DNA from: Gp6-AA40 sp035293405
GTDB lineage: Bacteria > Acidobacteriota > Vicinamibacteria > Vicinamibacterales > UBA2999
Length of the DNA stretch: 64,000 nucleotides
NCBI GenBank assembly: GCA_035293405.1
Contig: DATDOE010000003.1
Coordinates: 1 to 64,000, forward strand
Direction: 5' to 3'
Shown: positions 54,921-62,840 of the stretch, one piece after another
Position numbering within the stretch: position 1 is the stretch's first letter
Layout: the number at the start of each line of letters is the position of its first letter
Made by a program: the position numbers and the translations under genes
Notes under the pieces: generated by a model
What the model was told of the DNA's origin: nothing
The model's input: only the letters and a program-made list of their open reading frames with translations
Database searches by the model: none

Positions 54921-55979
54921 ATGAGAATCGTCGTAGCCATGTCGGGAGGCGTCGACTCTTCAGTCGCCGCGGCCCTGCTCGCCGAGCAGGGTCATGACGT
55001 CATTGGCCTGTCGATGCAGCTCTACGACCAGCGAGGCGACCAGACGTTTGGCAGCTGCTGCAGCCTCGACGACCTGCACGACGCACGGCGCGTGGCCTCG
55101 GCACTGGGCTTCCCGCACTACATCCTGAATCTGGAGCGACGGTTCCAGGAGACCGTGATCTCGAACTTCGTCCACGAGTACGCGTCGGGCCGCACGCCCC
55201 TTCCCTGCGCCCACTGCAACAGCGACCTGAAGTTTTCGACCCTGCTCGAGCGGGCACGAGGACTGGGCTCGGAGCACGTCGCGACCGGTCACTATGCGCG
55301 CACCGAGCAGAGCCCGAACGGCCGCTGGCTCTTGAAGCGCAGTGTCGATCCCGATAAGGATCAGTCGTACTTCCTCTTCTCGCTGACGCAGGATCAGCTG
55401 GCAGGCGCGATGTTTCCCGTCGGTGCGCTCTCGAAGCCGGCCGTGCGCGCCGAAGCGCGGCGTCTCGGGCTCGCGGTTGCGGAGAAGGCCGACAGCCAGG
55501 AGATCTGCTTCGTGCCTGACGGCGACTACGCCGCCTTCGTCGCCAAGCAGGCGCCCTCTGTGCGGCGCTCAGGCGCCATCGTCGATGAACAGGGAGACAC
55601 GCTCGGCTCCCACGAGGGTGTGCACCGGTTCACCGTCGGGCAGCGAAAGGGTCTCGGGATCGCGGCCGGGTCGCCCCTCTACGTACTGAGGATTGATGCG
55701 GACTCGGGCGACGTCACCGTGGGACCGCGCGCCGCGCTCGAGCGCTCGTCGTTCACGGCGTCGAGCGTCAACTGGATTTCCGTCGCGGCGCCAGCCAGCT
55801 GGCTCACGACGTCCGCGCAGATCCGCCACCGGCATCGAGCGGCGCCTGGACGTGTACGGGCGCTCGACGCCGAACGCGCCGAGCTCGAGCTCCTCGAGCC
55901 GCAGTCCGCGGTGACGCCCGGTCAGGCCGTCGTCTTCTACGATGGCGACTCGGTGGTCGGCGGCGGCTGGATCGACTGA
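54921..55979 (+). CDS. mnmA: tRNA-specific 2-thiouridylase
   Basis: A 352-residue enzyme making 2-thiouridine at position 34 of tRNA-Gln, -Glu and -Lys. P-loop AMSGGVDSSVAA, FGSCCSLDDLHDARRVA, the catalytic Cys region LPCAHCNSDLKFSTLLE, and the second Cys in SQEICFVPDGDY. TFTVGQ-type RFTVGQRKGLGI and the C-terminal beta-barrel end at GWID. ATG 54921 is chosen; an upstream frame reads through the repeat array (SERSER) and is unlikely. It receives sulfur from the desulfurase in front. The 3' end overlaps a DinB-family remnant. Confidence 0.95.
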   Translation: MRIVVAMSGGVDSSVAAALLAEQGHDVIGLSMQLYDQRGDQTFGSCCSLDDLHDARRVASALGFPHYILNLERRFQETVISNFVHEYASGRTPLPCAHCNSDLKFSTLLERARGLGSEHVATGHYARTEQSPNGRWLLKRSVDPDKDQSYFLFSLTQDQLAGAMFPVGALSKPAVRAEARRLGLAVAEKADSQEICFVPDGDYAAFVAKQAPSVRRSGAIVDEQGDTLGSHEGVHRFTVGQRKGLGIAAGSPLYVLRIDADSGDVTVGPRAALERSSFTASSVNWISVAAPASWLTTSAQIRHRHRAAPGRVRALDAERAELELLEPQSAVTPGQAVVFYDGDSVVGGGWID

Positions 55980-56203
55980 AGTCGCTCCAGCATTCGTGCG
56001 TGCGCCGCGGCCGATTCGTCGGCGCCGCGCTGGTTGTGCGCCGCCGAACCCCCGAGCGGAATACTCAGGCAGTTCCAACCGCCACCCCGCCACTGCTTGG
56101 CGAGAAACACGATCTGCCCGACGTGGTACACGGTGTGGGCGAGCGACCGGTGCAGCGCCTCATCGATGCGCAGGGACTGCCTCCGGATCTCCTCAGCGAG
56201 GCC
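55937..56203 (-). pseudogene. DinB/DUF1572-family C-terminal remnant
   Basis: Frame preserved to the stop at 55937, reading AEEIRRQSLRIDEALHRSLAHTVYHVGQIVFLAKQWRGGGWNCLSIPLGGS. YHVGQI is the conserved DinB-type metal-His motif. There is a TGA in frame at 56204-56206 and no start codon with a matching N-terminus; the first half is missing. It overlaps the end of the intact DinB gene in another frame and the mnmA 3' end by 43 bp. This is a truncated second paralogue. Confidence 0.7.
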
Positions 56204-56669
56204 TCATCTTCTTCAGCAACTGAATCTGGCCCGCGTGATACAGGTCGTGTGCCGCGATGCCGGTCACGAGCGTCCGGGTCGTGACGTTGCTGCGCGGTGG
56301 CGCACGATGGAGATCGCGCGGACGAAGATCGGCGACGGCCGCGCGCAGTGTTCGATGGGTCTCATCGAGAAGCGCGACGTCAGTGCGCCAGGCCTTGGCG
56401 CTCGAGTGTACGGGACGCGGGAACCAGTTGGACCCGTCGAGCGGAAACGACCCTCGAGCAGCGCCGGTGATGCGCCGCCATGCCACGTACTTCCAGTACG
56501 CCGCGTGCACGACCAGTTCCCAGATGTTGTGACGGCCGCGGCCGGGCCGCCATGCGGCCTGTCGTGGAGTCAGACCGCGAATGGAGCCTTTGAGGTTCGT
56601 GCCGTGCCACGACACGTGGTCGTACGCGCTATCGACGAGGAAGAGAAGGCCGGCCAGCTCCGACGGCAT
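56193..56669 (-). CDS. DinB-family protein
   Basis: A 158-residue four-helix-bundle protein of the DinB/YfiT family. Metal-binding His candidates: the region DHVSWHGTNLKGS, RHNIWELVVHAAYW, and AAHDLYHAGQIQLLK. It may be a metal-dependent hydrolase or thiol S-transferase; DinB-type proteins are often stress-linked but the substrate is unknown. It lies 12 bp after trxB on the same strand, suggesting a redox-related or simply co-transcribed role. Convergent with mnmA. Confidence 0.8.
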   Translation of the reverse strand: MPSELAGLLFLVDSAYDHVSWHGTNLKGSIRGLTPRQAAWRPGRGRHNIWELVVHAAYWKYVAWRRITGAARGSFPLDGSNWFPRPVHSSAKAWRTDVALLDETHRTLRAAVADLRPRDLHRAPPRSNVTTRTLVTGIAAHDLYHAGQIQLLKKMRPR

Positions 56670-56681
56670 GCGACCCGCCGA

Positions 56682-57653
56682 TCATCGATTGGCGTGAGCG
56701 GCTGCGTCGGCAGTCGAGACGAGGTCGTGCAATCCTTCGAGGTAGCGCTCCGCATCGAGCGCCGCCATGCAGCCGGACCCCGCAGCCGTAATGGCCTGCC
56801 GATAGATGTGATCCTGCACGTCGCCCGCCGCAAACACGCCGGGCACGTTCGTCTTCGAACCCGAGTGGGTCACGATGTATCCGTTCTCGTCGAGCTCGAT
56901 CTGTCCCGCGAAGAGGGACGTGTTCGGCGTGTGGCCGATGGCGATGAACACGCCGTCGAGCGGCACCTCGCTCAGATCGCCGGTCTTCAAATTGCGGAGG
57001 ACGATCGCGACGACTTCTCCCTTGCCGCCCTCCTTGACCTCGGCGACCTCCGAATCCCAGATGAACTCGATCTTGGGATTGGCCATCGCCTTGTCCTGCA
57101 TGATCTTCGAGGCCCGGAGCGTATCGCGCCGGTGGACGACGGAGACTGTGCTCGCAAAACGCGTCAGGTAGATCGCTTCCTCCATTGCGGAGTCCCCGCC
57201 GCCGATGACGGCGATCGGTTTGCCGCGGAAGAAGTAGCCGTCGCACGTGGCGCAGGTCGAGACGCCATGCCCCGAAAGCCTTCTGTCCGATCCGATCTCC
57301 AGCCACCTGGCCGACGCGCCGGTCGCGATGATCAGGCTGTCGGTCGTGACCGTGCCACCATCGGCGAACGTGATCGTGAACGGCCGTCGCTGGAGATCCA
57401 CGCGCGCGACGTTGCCCTGGACGATCTCGGTGCCAAAGCGCTCAGCCTGCACGCGCATCTCGGTCATCAGGTCGGGGCCCATGATGCCGTCACGGAACCC
57501 CGGCCAGTTCTCGACCATCGTCGTCAGCATCAGCTGGCCACCTGCTTCGAGACCTTCAACCAGCAGCGGCGACAGATTGGCTCGTGCCGTGTAGAGCGCC
57601 GCTGTCAGACCCGCCGGCCCGGAGCCGATGATGACGACCTTACGATCCGCCAT
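56682..57653 (-). CDS. trxB: Thioredoxin reductase
   Basis: A 323-residue FAD/NADPH flavoenzyme reducing thioredoxin. FAD-binding GSGPAGLTAALYTARA, redox CATCDGYFF (Cys-Ala-Thr-Cys), NADPH-binding GGGDSAMEEAIYLT and the C-terminal FAD motif GVFAAGDVQDHIYRQAITAAGSG. The gene follows trxA by 2 bp. The enzyme is the low-molecular-weight bacterial type. Confidence 0.97.
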   Translation of the reverse strand: MADRKVVIIGSGPAGLTAALYTARANLSPLLVEGLEAGGQLMLTTMVENWPGFRDGIMGPDLMTEMRVQAERFGTEIVQGNVARVDLQRRPFTITFADGGTVTTDSLIIATGASARWLEIGSDRRLSGHGVSTCATCDGYFFRGKPIAVIGGGDSAMEEAIYLTRFASTVSVVHRRDTLRASKIMQDKAMANPKIEFIWDSEVAEVKEGGKGEVVAIVLRNLKTGDLSEVPLDGVFIAIGHTPNTSLFAGQIELDENGYIVTHSGSKTNVPGVFAAGDVQDHIYRQAITAAGSGCMAALDAERYLEGLHDLVSTADAAAHANR

Positions 57654-57655
57654 GA

Positions 57656-58009
57656 TCAGGCCCTCTGCCGGGACGCGTTCAAGTCTCCCAGGTGCCGTTC
57701 GATCATCTTCGCGATGTCTTCCTTGGCGCGAAGCCCGACGATAGTTTCAGCGAGCTCGCCCTCCTTGAAGAGGAGCAGCGTGGGGATCCCGCGCACGGCG
57801 AAGCGTTCCGGCACGGCCGGGTTCTCGTCCACGTTCAACTTGGCCACGGTGGCGCGGCCGTCGAACTCCGAGGCGAGGGCATCGACCGTCGGGGCAAGGC
57901 GGCGGCACGGCCCACACCACTCGGCCCAGAAATCCACGAGCACGAGGCCCTGTTTGGTTTCGTCATCGAAATTGCCGTCGGTGAACGTCTTGACCTTCTC
58001 GGATGCCAT
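57656..58009 (-). CDS. trxA: Thioredoxin
   Basis: A 117-residue disulfide reductase: VLVDFWAEWCGPCRRLAPTVDALA with WCGPC, cis-Pro in RGIPTLLLFKEGE. It has the normal length and no signal peptide, so it is cytosolic. The C-terminus (IERHLGDLNASRQRA) is slightly long. It sits between glgA and trxB with short gaps (10 and 2 bp). Confidence 0.97.
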   Translation of the reverse strand: MASEKVKTFTDGNFDDETKQGLVLVDFWAEWCGPCRRLAPTVDALASEFDGRATVAKLNVDENPAVPERFAVRGIPTLLLFKEGELAETIVGLRAKEDIAKMIERHLGDLNASRQRA

Positions 58010-58019
58010 TCGTTATCTC

Positions 58020-59468
58020 CTACACCCACACGCCGTGTACCGCCCGCTCATAGACTGCCACATACTCTCGCGCCGATGCGTCCCATGAGAAATCCTGCCG
58101 CATGCCGGCCTTCTGGATCCGCCTCCAGATGGCCTGATTCTCGAACAGATCGAGCGCCCGTCGCAGCGCGCCGAGCAGGGCGCGCGGCGAGTACTCGTCG
58201 AACGTGAATCCAGTACCGGTCCCGGACTGCGGATCGACGTTCTGAACCGTGTCGTATAACCCACCGGTCGCCCGCACGACCGGGACCGTCCCGTAACGCA
58301 GGCTGTACATCTGGTTCAGCCCGCAGGGCTCAAACCGCGACGGCATCAAGAACATGTCGGCGCCGCCCTCGATGAGATGCGCCAACCCTTCGTCGAACCC
58401 GATCCGCACCCCGATGCTCGTCGGGTACCTTCCCGCCAGGCTGCGCCACATCTCTTCGTATCGCAGCTCCCCGGTCCCCAGGAGCACGTATGCCGCGCCC
58501 TGATCCGCCAGGCTACCCGCCAGGTCGGCCAGTAAATCGAAGCCCTTCTGATCGACCAGACGGGAAATCATCGCCACCAGTGGCCGGCGGCAGTCTTGCG
58601 TCGTCGCCGGCAGCCCAAAGGTTTCGAGAACCCTACGCTTGGCCGCCCCCTTCCCCTTCAACTTGGACGCATTGTAGGGCTCTGGAAGGTTCGGATCACG
58701 CTGGGGATCCCACTGATCGTAATCGATTCCGTTCAAGATACCGACGACGTCCGCGGCCCGCTGGCGGAGGATGCCATCGAAGCCAAAGCCAAGCTCCGGC
58801 GTCTGGATTTCCTGGGCATACCGCGGGCTGACGGTCGTAATCAACCGGCTGAAGACAATGCCCGCCTTCAAGTAGCTGACTCGTCCCCAAAACTCCATCG
58901 CGTCCACGCGCATCAGGTCCCAGCCGAGGCCCAGGCGGGGCAGCCAGCTCGCGTCGAAGACGCCCTGATAGGCGAGGTTGTGGATGGTGAAGACGGTGGC
59001 CGGCCAATCTGCCGCCGACTGTGTCGGAGCCGCGCGATCCAGCAGCACGGGAATCAGGCCCGTCTGCCAGTCGTGTGCGTGAACGATGTCGTAGCGCTGG
59101 CCCGTCGACGCGGCCCAATTGAGGGCGGCCTGGCAAAAAAACGCGAACCGTTCCGGGTTGTCAGGGTAGTCGCGGCTCGCCACGCCGTACAGGTACTCGC
59201 GATCGAAATATGCGGCGTGTCCAATGAAGATGGTTCGGACGCCTTCGCTGTGCACGGCGAAGATTTCGGCGTCGGCGACCTGCCCGCCAAGCGCCACCGG
59301 CAGACGACCGATCAACGTGCCAACGTTGATTCCCCTGTAACGCGGGATGACAAGATCGACCTCGTGTCCGAGCCGTGTCAACGCGCGCGGCAAGGCGCCG
59401 AGAACGTCCGCCAGCCCGCCGGTTTTTGCAAACGGGTGCGCCTCGGAAGCCACCATCAGGATCCGCAC
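58020..59468 (-). CDS. glgA: Glycogen synthase (ADP-glucose)
   Basis: A 482-residue GT5 enzyme. The N-terminal KTGGLADV (residues about 15-22, MVASEAHPFAKTGGLADVLGALPRAL) binds ADP-glucose. It has NLAYQGVF, GILNGIDYDQWDP, VAMISRLVDQKGFDLL and the C-terminal E-x7-E region in SRFEPCGLNQMYSLRYGTVPVVRATGGL. It elongates alpha-1,4-glucan. GTG 59468 is chosen since MRILMVASEAHPF begins there. It is divergent from the FdhE-like gene with only 18 bp between the starts, and leads trxA/trxB. Confidence 0.95.
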   Translation of the reverse strand: MRILMVASEAHPFAKTGGLADVLGALPRALTRLGHEVDLVIPRYRGINVGTLIGRLPVALGGQVADAEIFAVHSEGVRTIFIGHAAYFDREYLYGVASRDYPDNPERFAFFCQAALNWAASTGQRYDIVHAHDWQTGLIPVLLDRAAPTQSAADWPATVFTIHNLAYQGVFDASWLPRLGLGWDLMRVDAMEFWGRVSYLKAGIVFSRLITTVSPRYAQEIQTPELGFGFDGILRQRAADVVGILNGIDYDQWDPQRDPNLPEPYNASKLKGKGAAKRRVLETFGLPATTQDCRRPLVAMISRLVDQKGFDLLADLAGSLADQGAAYVLLGTGELRYEEMWRSLAGRYPTSIGVRIGFDEGLAHLIEGGADMFLMPSRFEPCGLNQMYSLRYGTVPVVRATGGLYDTVQNVDPQSGTGTGFTFDEYSPRALLGALRRALDLFENQAIWRRIQKAGMRQDFSWDASAREYVAVYERAVHGVWV

Positions 59469-59474
59469 TGCTGC

Positions 59475-59480
59475 TATGAT
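59475..59480 (+). promoter_or_regulatory. -10 box TATGAT, leaderless start candidate
   Basis: TATGAT ends 6 nt before GTG 59487, with no Shine-Dalgarno between. It lies inside the 18-bp gap to the glgA start, so the two genes' promoters must overlap. Confidence 0.5.
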
Positions 59481-59486
59481 CGCACG

Positions 59487-60374
59487 GTGACGGATTCGGC
59501 CACTCGGCCCCCAAGGCCTCCCCGCTCTGAATCGCGGGAATCGGTGGCGCTGCAGGCCATCAAAGAGCAGCATCCTGAGCTGGCGGGCGCCGTCGACATG
59601 CATCTCGAACTGCTCGAGTTGCAGCGGCGCATTCAAGGCCGCGTGCCTCTTCCCTGGCTCGAACTCTCACCGGAGATTCTGCAGCGGCATCAGGCGGAAG
59701 CCCGGCCGGTCCTTCGATTCGAAAACATCCCTCTCGACCTGACAGATCTCCGATTGATGGTGCGTCAGACCGCCGATGTCCTTCGCCGCCACGGCGCGCT
59801 CGAGGATGCCGACTTCCAGAAGGCGCAGACGCTCGGGCGCGACATGGATCTCGTCACGGTGGTTGGCCAGTGGTATCGCAAAGCCTCTGATCGTCAACTG
59901 GCGGTCGCCGGGATTCCATCGCTGCCTCCGGTCGCAGACCCGACCGATGAAGGCATGATGGGGCAGGTGCTGGCGCTGGCGATGCGACCGTTCCTCTCGC
60001 GATGCGCCGAAGTACTGCAGCAGCGGCCGGAGCTTGCGGGCTGGACGCACCCGCACTGCGCGCTGTGCGGCGGTGAGCCCGAGCTGGCCGTGATCACGCC
60101 GTCGGCCGACCGCCATCTGATTTGCGGCCGATGCACCCTGCGCTGGAAGTTCGAGCCGCTCACGTGTCCGTACTGCCTCAACAGCAATCGTTCGCAGATC
60201 ACGTCGTTTGCGACGACCGACGGGCAGTACCGTGTGTATGCGTGCGACGTCTGCCACCGGTATCTGAAGGCTTACGACGGGCGGCGCGCCACCCGGCCCG
60301 TGATGCCGATGGTGGACAACGTCGCGACGCTGCCCCTCGACGCCGCCGCGATTCAGCGTGGATACACGGCGTAA
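59487..60374 (+). CDS. FdhE-like formate dehydrogenase accessory protein
   Basis: A 295-residue protein with four CxxC-type zinc/iron motifs: CALCGG, ICGRC, CPYC and CDVC, in the order expected for FdhE. The N-terminal helical part (LQAIKEQHPELAGAVDMHLELLELQRRI...) matches the family as well. FdhE assists maturation of membrane-bound formate dehydrogenase by handling its metal or sulfur. No formate dehydrogenase gene is in this window, so its partner is elsewhere or it has another client. GTG 59487 is the start (upstream frame is the antisense of glgA). Confidence 0.85.
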   Translation: MTDSATRPPRPPRSESRESVALQAIKEQHPELAGAVDMHLELLELQRRIQGRVPLPWLELSPEILQRHQAEARPVLRFENIPLDLTDLRLMVRQTADVLRRHGALEDADFQKAQTLGRDMDLVTVVGQWYRKASDRQLAVAGIPSLPPVADPTDEGMMGQVLALAMRPFLSRCAEVLQQRPELAGWTHPHCALCGGEPELAVITPSADRHLICGRCTLRWKFEPLTCPYCLNSNRSQITSFATTDGQYRVYACDVCHRYLKAYDGRRATRPVMPMVDNVATLPLDAAAIQRGYTA

Positions 60375-60506
60375 CTCAAAACGCAAAACTCAACGCGCAA
60401 ACACTGCTCCTGTACGCAACAACGGGGTGGACAGCGTTACGGCTGTTCACCCCATTTGCCGTGTGTTTGAGTTCTGCTTGTTTGAGTTTTGAGTTTTGAG
60501 TTTTGA
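60373..60506. repeat. Intergenic inverted-repeat element, family A (copy 3)
   Basis: Left arm with ACTCAAAACGCAAAACTCAA starts at the TAA stop of the FdhE-like gene. Right arm is GTGTGTTTGAG plus TTTGAGTTTTGAG units (60460-60506). A further hairpin, GGGGTG...CACCCC (60424-60453, with one G-T), is nested in the loop. The element lies between two convergent genes. Confidence 0.85.
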
Positions 60507-60515
60507 AGTAGAGCG

Positions 60516-61607
60516 TCAGTCGGCGGCCGCTGCAGGAGCCTCGACCGGCGCGGCCACACCCAGGATGTCCTGAGCCTTGGTCGAGAACCAGTTGAACAGA
60601 TGCCGCGTTTCCCAGAAGCGTCCGGCATTCGACTTGGCGCCAAGGACGACGACCGCCACCTGCGGACCACCTTGCGGGAGTCGCAATAACGTCGCCAAGC
60701 AATAGCCCGCGCTACGAATGAAGCCAGTCTTCCCCGCCTGCACGTCAACGTCCCCGCGCATGACAAGCTGATTGGTTGAGTGAATGTTGATGACGCGGCG
60801 TCCCGAGGTGACCGTGTAGTTCTGCTTCCGCATGACGCTGCTGATCCGATCGTCGCCGGAAACATAGGTAATCAGCTTCGCCATGTCGTACGCCGATGAG
60901 ACGTTGGACGAGAGCAGCCCCGACGGGTCCGCGTAACTGGTGCTCGTAAGCCCAAGCTCTTTGGCCTTCTCGTTCATGCGGCCGATGAAGCCCTCCCTGC
61001 CATAGGGAGACACACGAGCCAGGGCGCGGGCGGCGGCGTTGTCGGACGCGATCAACGTGAGATGGAGCAGGTCGCCCTTGGTCACCACATAACCGGCGCG
61101 CAGGTACGTGGTTGACGCGGCGCGAACGTCTGCGCGATCCACGACGACTGTCTCAGAGAGGTCAGGGGAGTTTTCGACGAACACGGCCGCTGTCATGACC
61201 TTGGTGATGCTCGCGATCGACCGCTGATTCTGCGAATTCGATTCCCACAGCACCTTGCCGGTGGCCGAGTCGTAGATAATGGCGGCTTCGGCGCGGACAT
61301 CCGGGACGAGTGCGCCGGACTCGTCCAACTTGAAGCGCGGCTCCTGGGCCTCGCGCAACGCGCGAGCCGAGGCCGATGCGCGCGCCCGCGAGATCTTCGC
61401 CCGACGCGCCCGTGCGTTCGAGGCCGAATACGCAGGCTTCTTCGAGGCGGCCGGAGCTTTCTTGAGCGTGAGCCTCTTGGTAGATGCCGACGAGTTGGAG
61501 GATGTCTGGCCGGCCACGGTGTCGGCTGGCAGGCCAAGCCACACGACCGACGTCAGGAGACACACGACCGGGGCAGACTTCGACAGCCAGGTTCGAATCA
61601 CAGGCAA
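60516..61607 (-). CDS. D-alanyl-D-alanine carboxypeptidase (penicillin-binding protein)
   Basis: A 363-residue exported serine peptidase of the PBP5/PBP7 type. The signal peptide (about residues 1-33) is followed by a Lys/Ala/Ser-rich spacer (KRLTLKKAPAASKKPAYSASNARARRAK), then the active-site SxxK in SIASITKVMT, SxN in IASDNAAARAL, and KTG in QAGKTGFIRSAG. It trims the peptidoglycan stem peptide. The start is TTG 61607 or GTG 61601. No C-terminal amphipathic anchor is apparent, so it may be soluble in the periplasm. Confidence 0.9.
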   Translation of the reverse strand: MPVIRTWLSKSAPVVCLLTSVVWLGLPADTVAGQTSSNSSASTKRLTLKKAPAASKKPAYSASNARARRAKISRARASASARALREAQEPRFKLDESGALVPDVRAEAAIIYDSATGKVLWESNSQNQRSIASITKVMTAAVFVENSPDLSETVVVDRADVRAASTTYLRAGYVVTKGDLLHLTLIASDNAAARALARVSPYGREGFIGRMNEKAKELGLTSTSYADPSGLLSSNVSSAYDMAKLITYVSGDDRISSVMRKQNYTVTSGRRVINIHSTNQLVMRGDVDVQAGKTGFIRSAGYCLATLLRLPQGGPQVAVVVLGAKSNAGRFWETRHLFNWFSTKAQDILGVAAPVEAPAAAAD

Positions 61608-61743
61608 CTCTTTTGAAGACAGCTGGTTACAAGAGGTATCGGCATTCTAAGCAAACATTTCTGGGTTTCGCAAGCCTTTTGATGCGCCCCCCTGCGTTTT
61701 TCGATGGTCGCTCAATGCCTTTCCAAGAAGGGTGCCACGTCAC

Positions 61744-62289
61744 ATGAGCCTGACTGAATCCGAGTTCACCGTCCTGCGAGGGACCATCGCGGCCAGGGGG
61801 ACGGCGCGCGTCATCCTGCTCCCGGTGACGTTCCTTGGGTGGAGCATCCTGGCTGGTACGTTTTTGCTTTCGAGCGATTTCCCGGTCGCGTCCCTCTTCT
61901 CACTCGCGGTGCTCGTGGCTGGATTCGAAGCAATACACGCCCTCCACGTCGGCGTTGAACGTATCGGCAGATACGTGCAGGTCTACTACGAATCCGGCAA
62001 CGACGGGCCACAGTGGGAGACGACGGCGATGATGGTCGGGCCCGCACTGCCCGGCGGAGGCATCGACCCGCTGTTCACCGTGCTCTTCGCCTGCGCGACC
62101 ATCGTGAACCTCATTCCGGCCGTGCTGCCGTCTCCCCTTCGGGCCGACGAGATGGGGGTCATCGGCGTTCTCCACGCGGCCTTCCTCGTGCGCCTGGTGC
62201 GAGCGCGCGGCGCCGCGGCGCGACAGCGGGCGGTGGAGCTCGAGAGCTACCGCGCGATCAAATCCGGACACGCGACCTCAAAACCGTAA
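61744..62289 (+). CDS. Predicted membrane protein of unknown function
   Basis: A 181-residue protein with about three hydrophobic helices: RVILLPVTFLGWSILAGTFLL, FSLAVLVAGFEAIHALHVGVERIG and GIDPLFTVLFACATIVNLIPAVL. The cytoplasmic C-terminus is charged (RLVRARGAAARQRAVELESYR). ATG 61744 is preferred over ATG 61732; a weak AAGGGTG lies upstream of it. No family recognised. Divergent from the carboxypeptidase. Confidence 0.7.
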   Translation: MSLTESEFTVLRGTIAARGTARVILLPVTFLGWSILAGTFLLSSDFPVASLFSLAVLVAGFEAIHALHVGVERIGRYVQVYYESGNDGPQWETTAMMVGPALPGGGIDPLFTVLFACATIVNLIPAVLPSPLRADEMGVIGVLHAAFLVRLVRARGAAARQRAVELESYRAIKSGHATSKP

Positions 62290-62578
62290 TCCCGGCAGGG
62301 CTCGATCACAAATCACGCGAGCAGACACAGAGCTGGTTGACGAATTCGTGGACGCTGGATCATTTCCGGCGCCGCTCCAATCCTTTGAACGCGATCCAAG
62401 TGCCGCGAGTACGACACGGTCGTGTCATGAGACGACACACCGCGTGTTCCACTCCGCGAGCCTCGAGTGTTCAGATCCAGCGATGTTTTCGTTCACTCAA
62501 AACGGGAGAGTCTGGCTTTTCAAGCTCGACCGTCGCGGCATATGAATTGCTTAGAGTTGCACCAAGAGGGAAACGGCC

Positions 62579-62785
62579 ATGAGTCTCGTCAGGCTTCTTG
62601 GGTTTCGAACGCTCTCATGCGGTTGCGTGATCGGGCGCTACCGGGAGTTGGCAACAAGTCGAGAAGTCTCCTACGTGGAGGAGAAAGGTTCTCGATGTGA
62701 GCTACATGGGCATCGTCGCAATCACACCATCCCCGAGCATCTGAGCGCATCGGTCACGGCGATGCCGGCGGCCAAGGCCTCCTAG
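62579..62785 (+). CDS. Small Cys/His-containing hypothetical protein
   Basis: A 68-residue frame: MSLVRLLGFRTLSCGCVIGRY, then SYVEEKGSRCELHGHRRNH and an Ala-rich end. The spacing CxC ... C-x3-H-x-H could bind one metal ion. A purine-rich AAGAGGG lies 8 nt before the ATG. Upstream, 62290-62578, I see no gene. Confidence is moderate because the frame is short, but the metal-ligand pattern and Shine-Dalgarno support it. Confidence 0.5.
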   Translation: MSLVRLLGFRTLSCGCVIGRYRELATSREVSYVEEKGSRCELHGHRRNHTIPEHLSASVTAMPAAKAS

Positions 62786-62827
62786 GCAAGACGCCGCTGT
62801 TCCATCGGCGGTGCGCGCGCACCACGG

Positions 62828-62833
62828 TACAAT
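62828..62833 (+). promoter_or_regulatory. -10 box TACAAT, leaderless start candidate
   Basis: TACAAT ends 7 nt before GTG 62841 (4 nt before in-frame GTG 62838); no Shine-Dalgarno. Confidence 0.5.
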
Positions 62834-62840
62834 CGCCGTG

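Noticed and set aside
56034..58088. A 684-codon open frame on the plus strand
   Set aside because: Antisense to DinB, trxB and trxA, which have intact active-site motifs.
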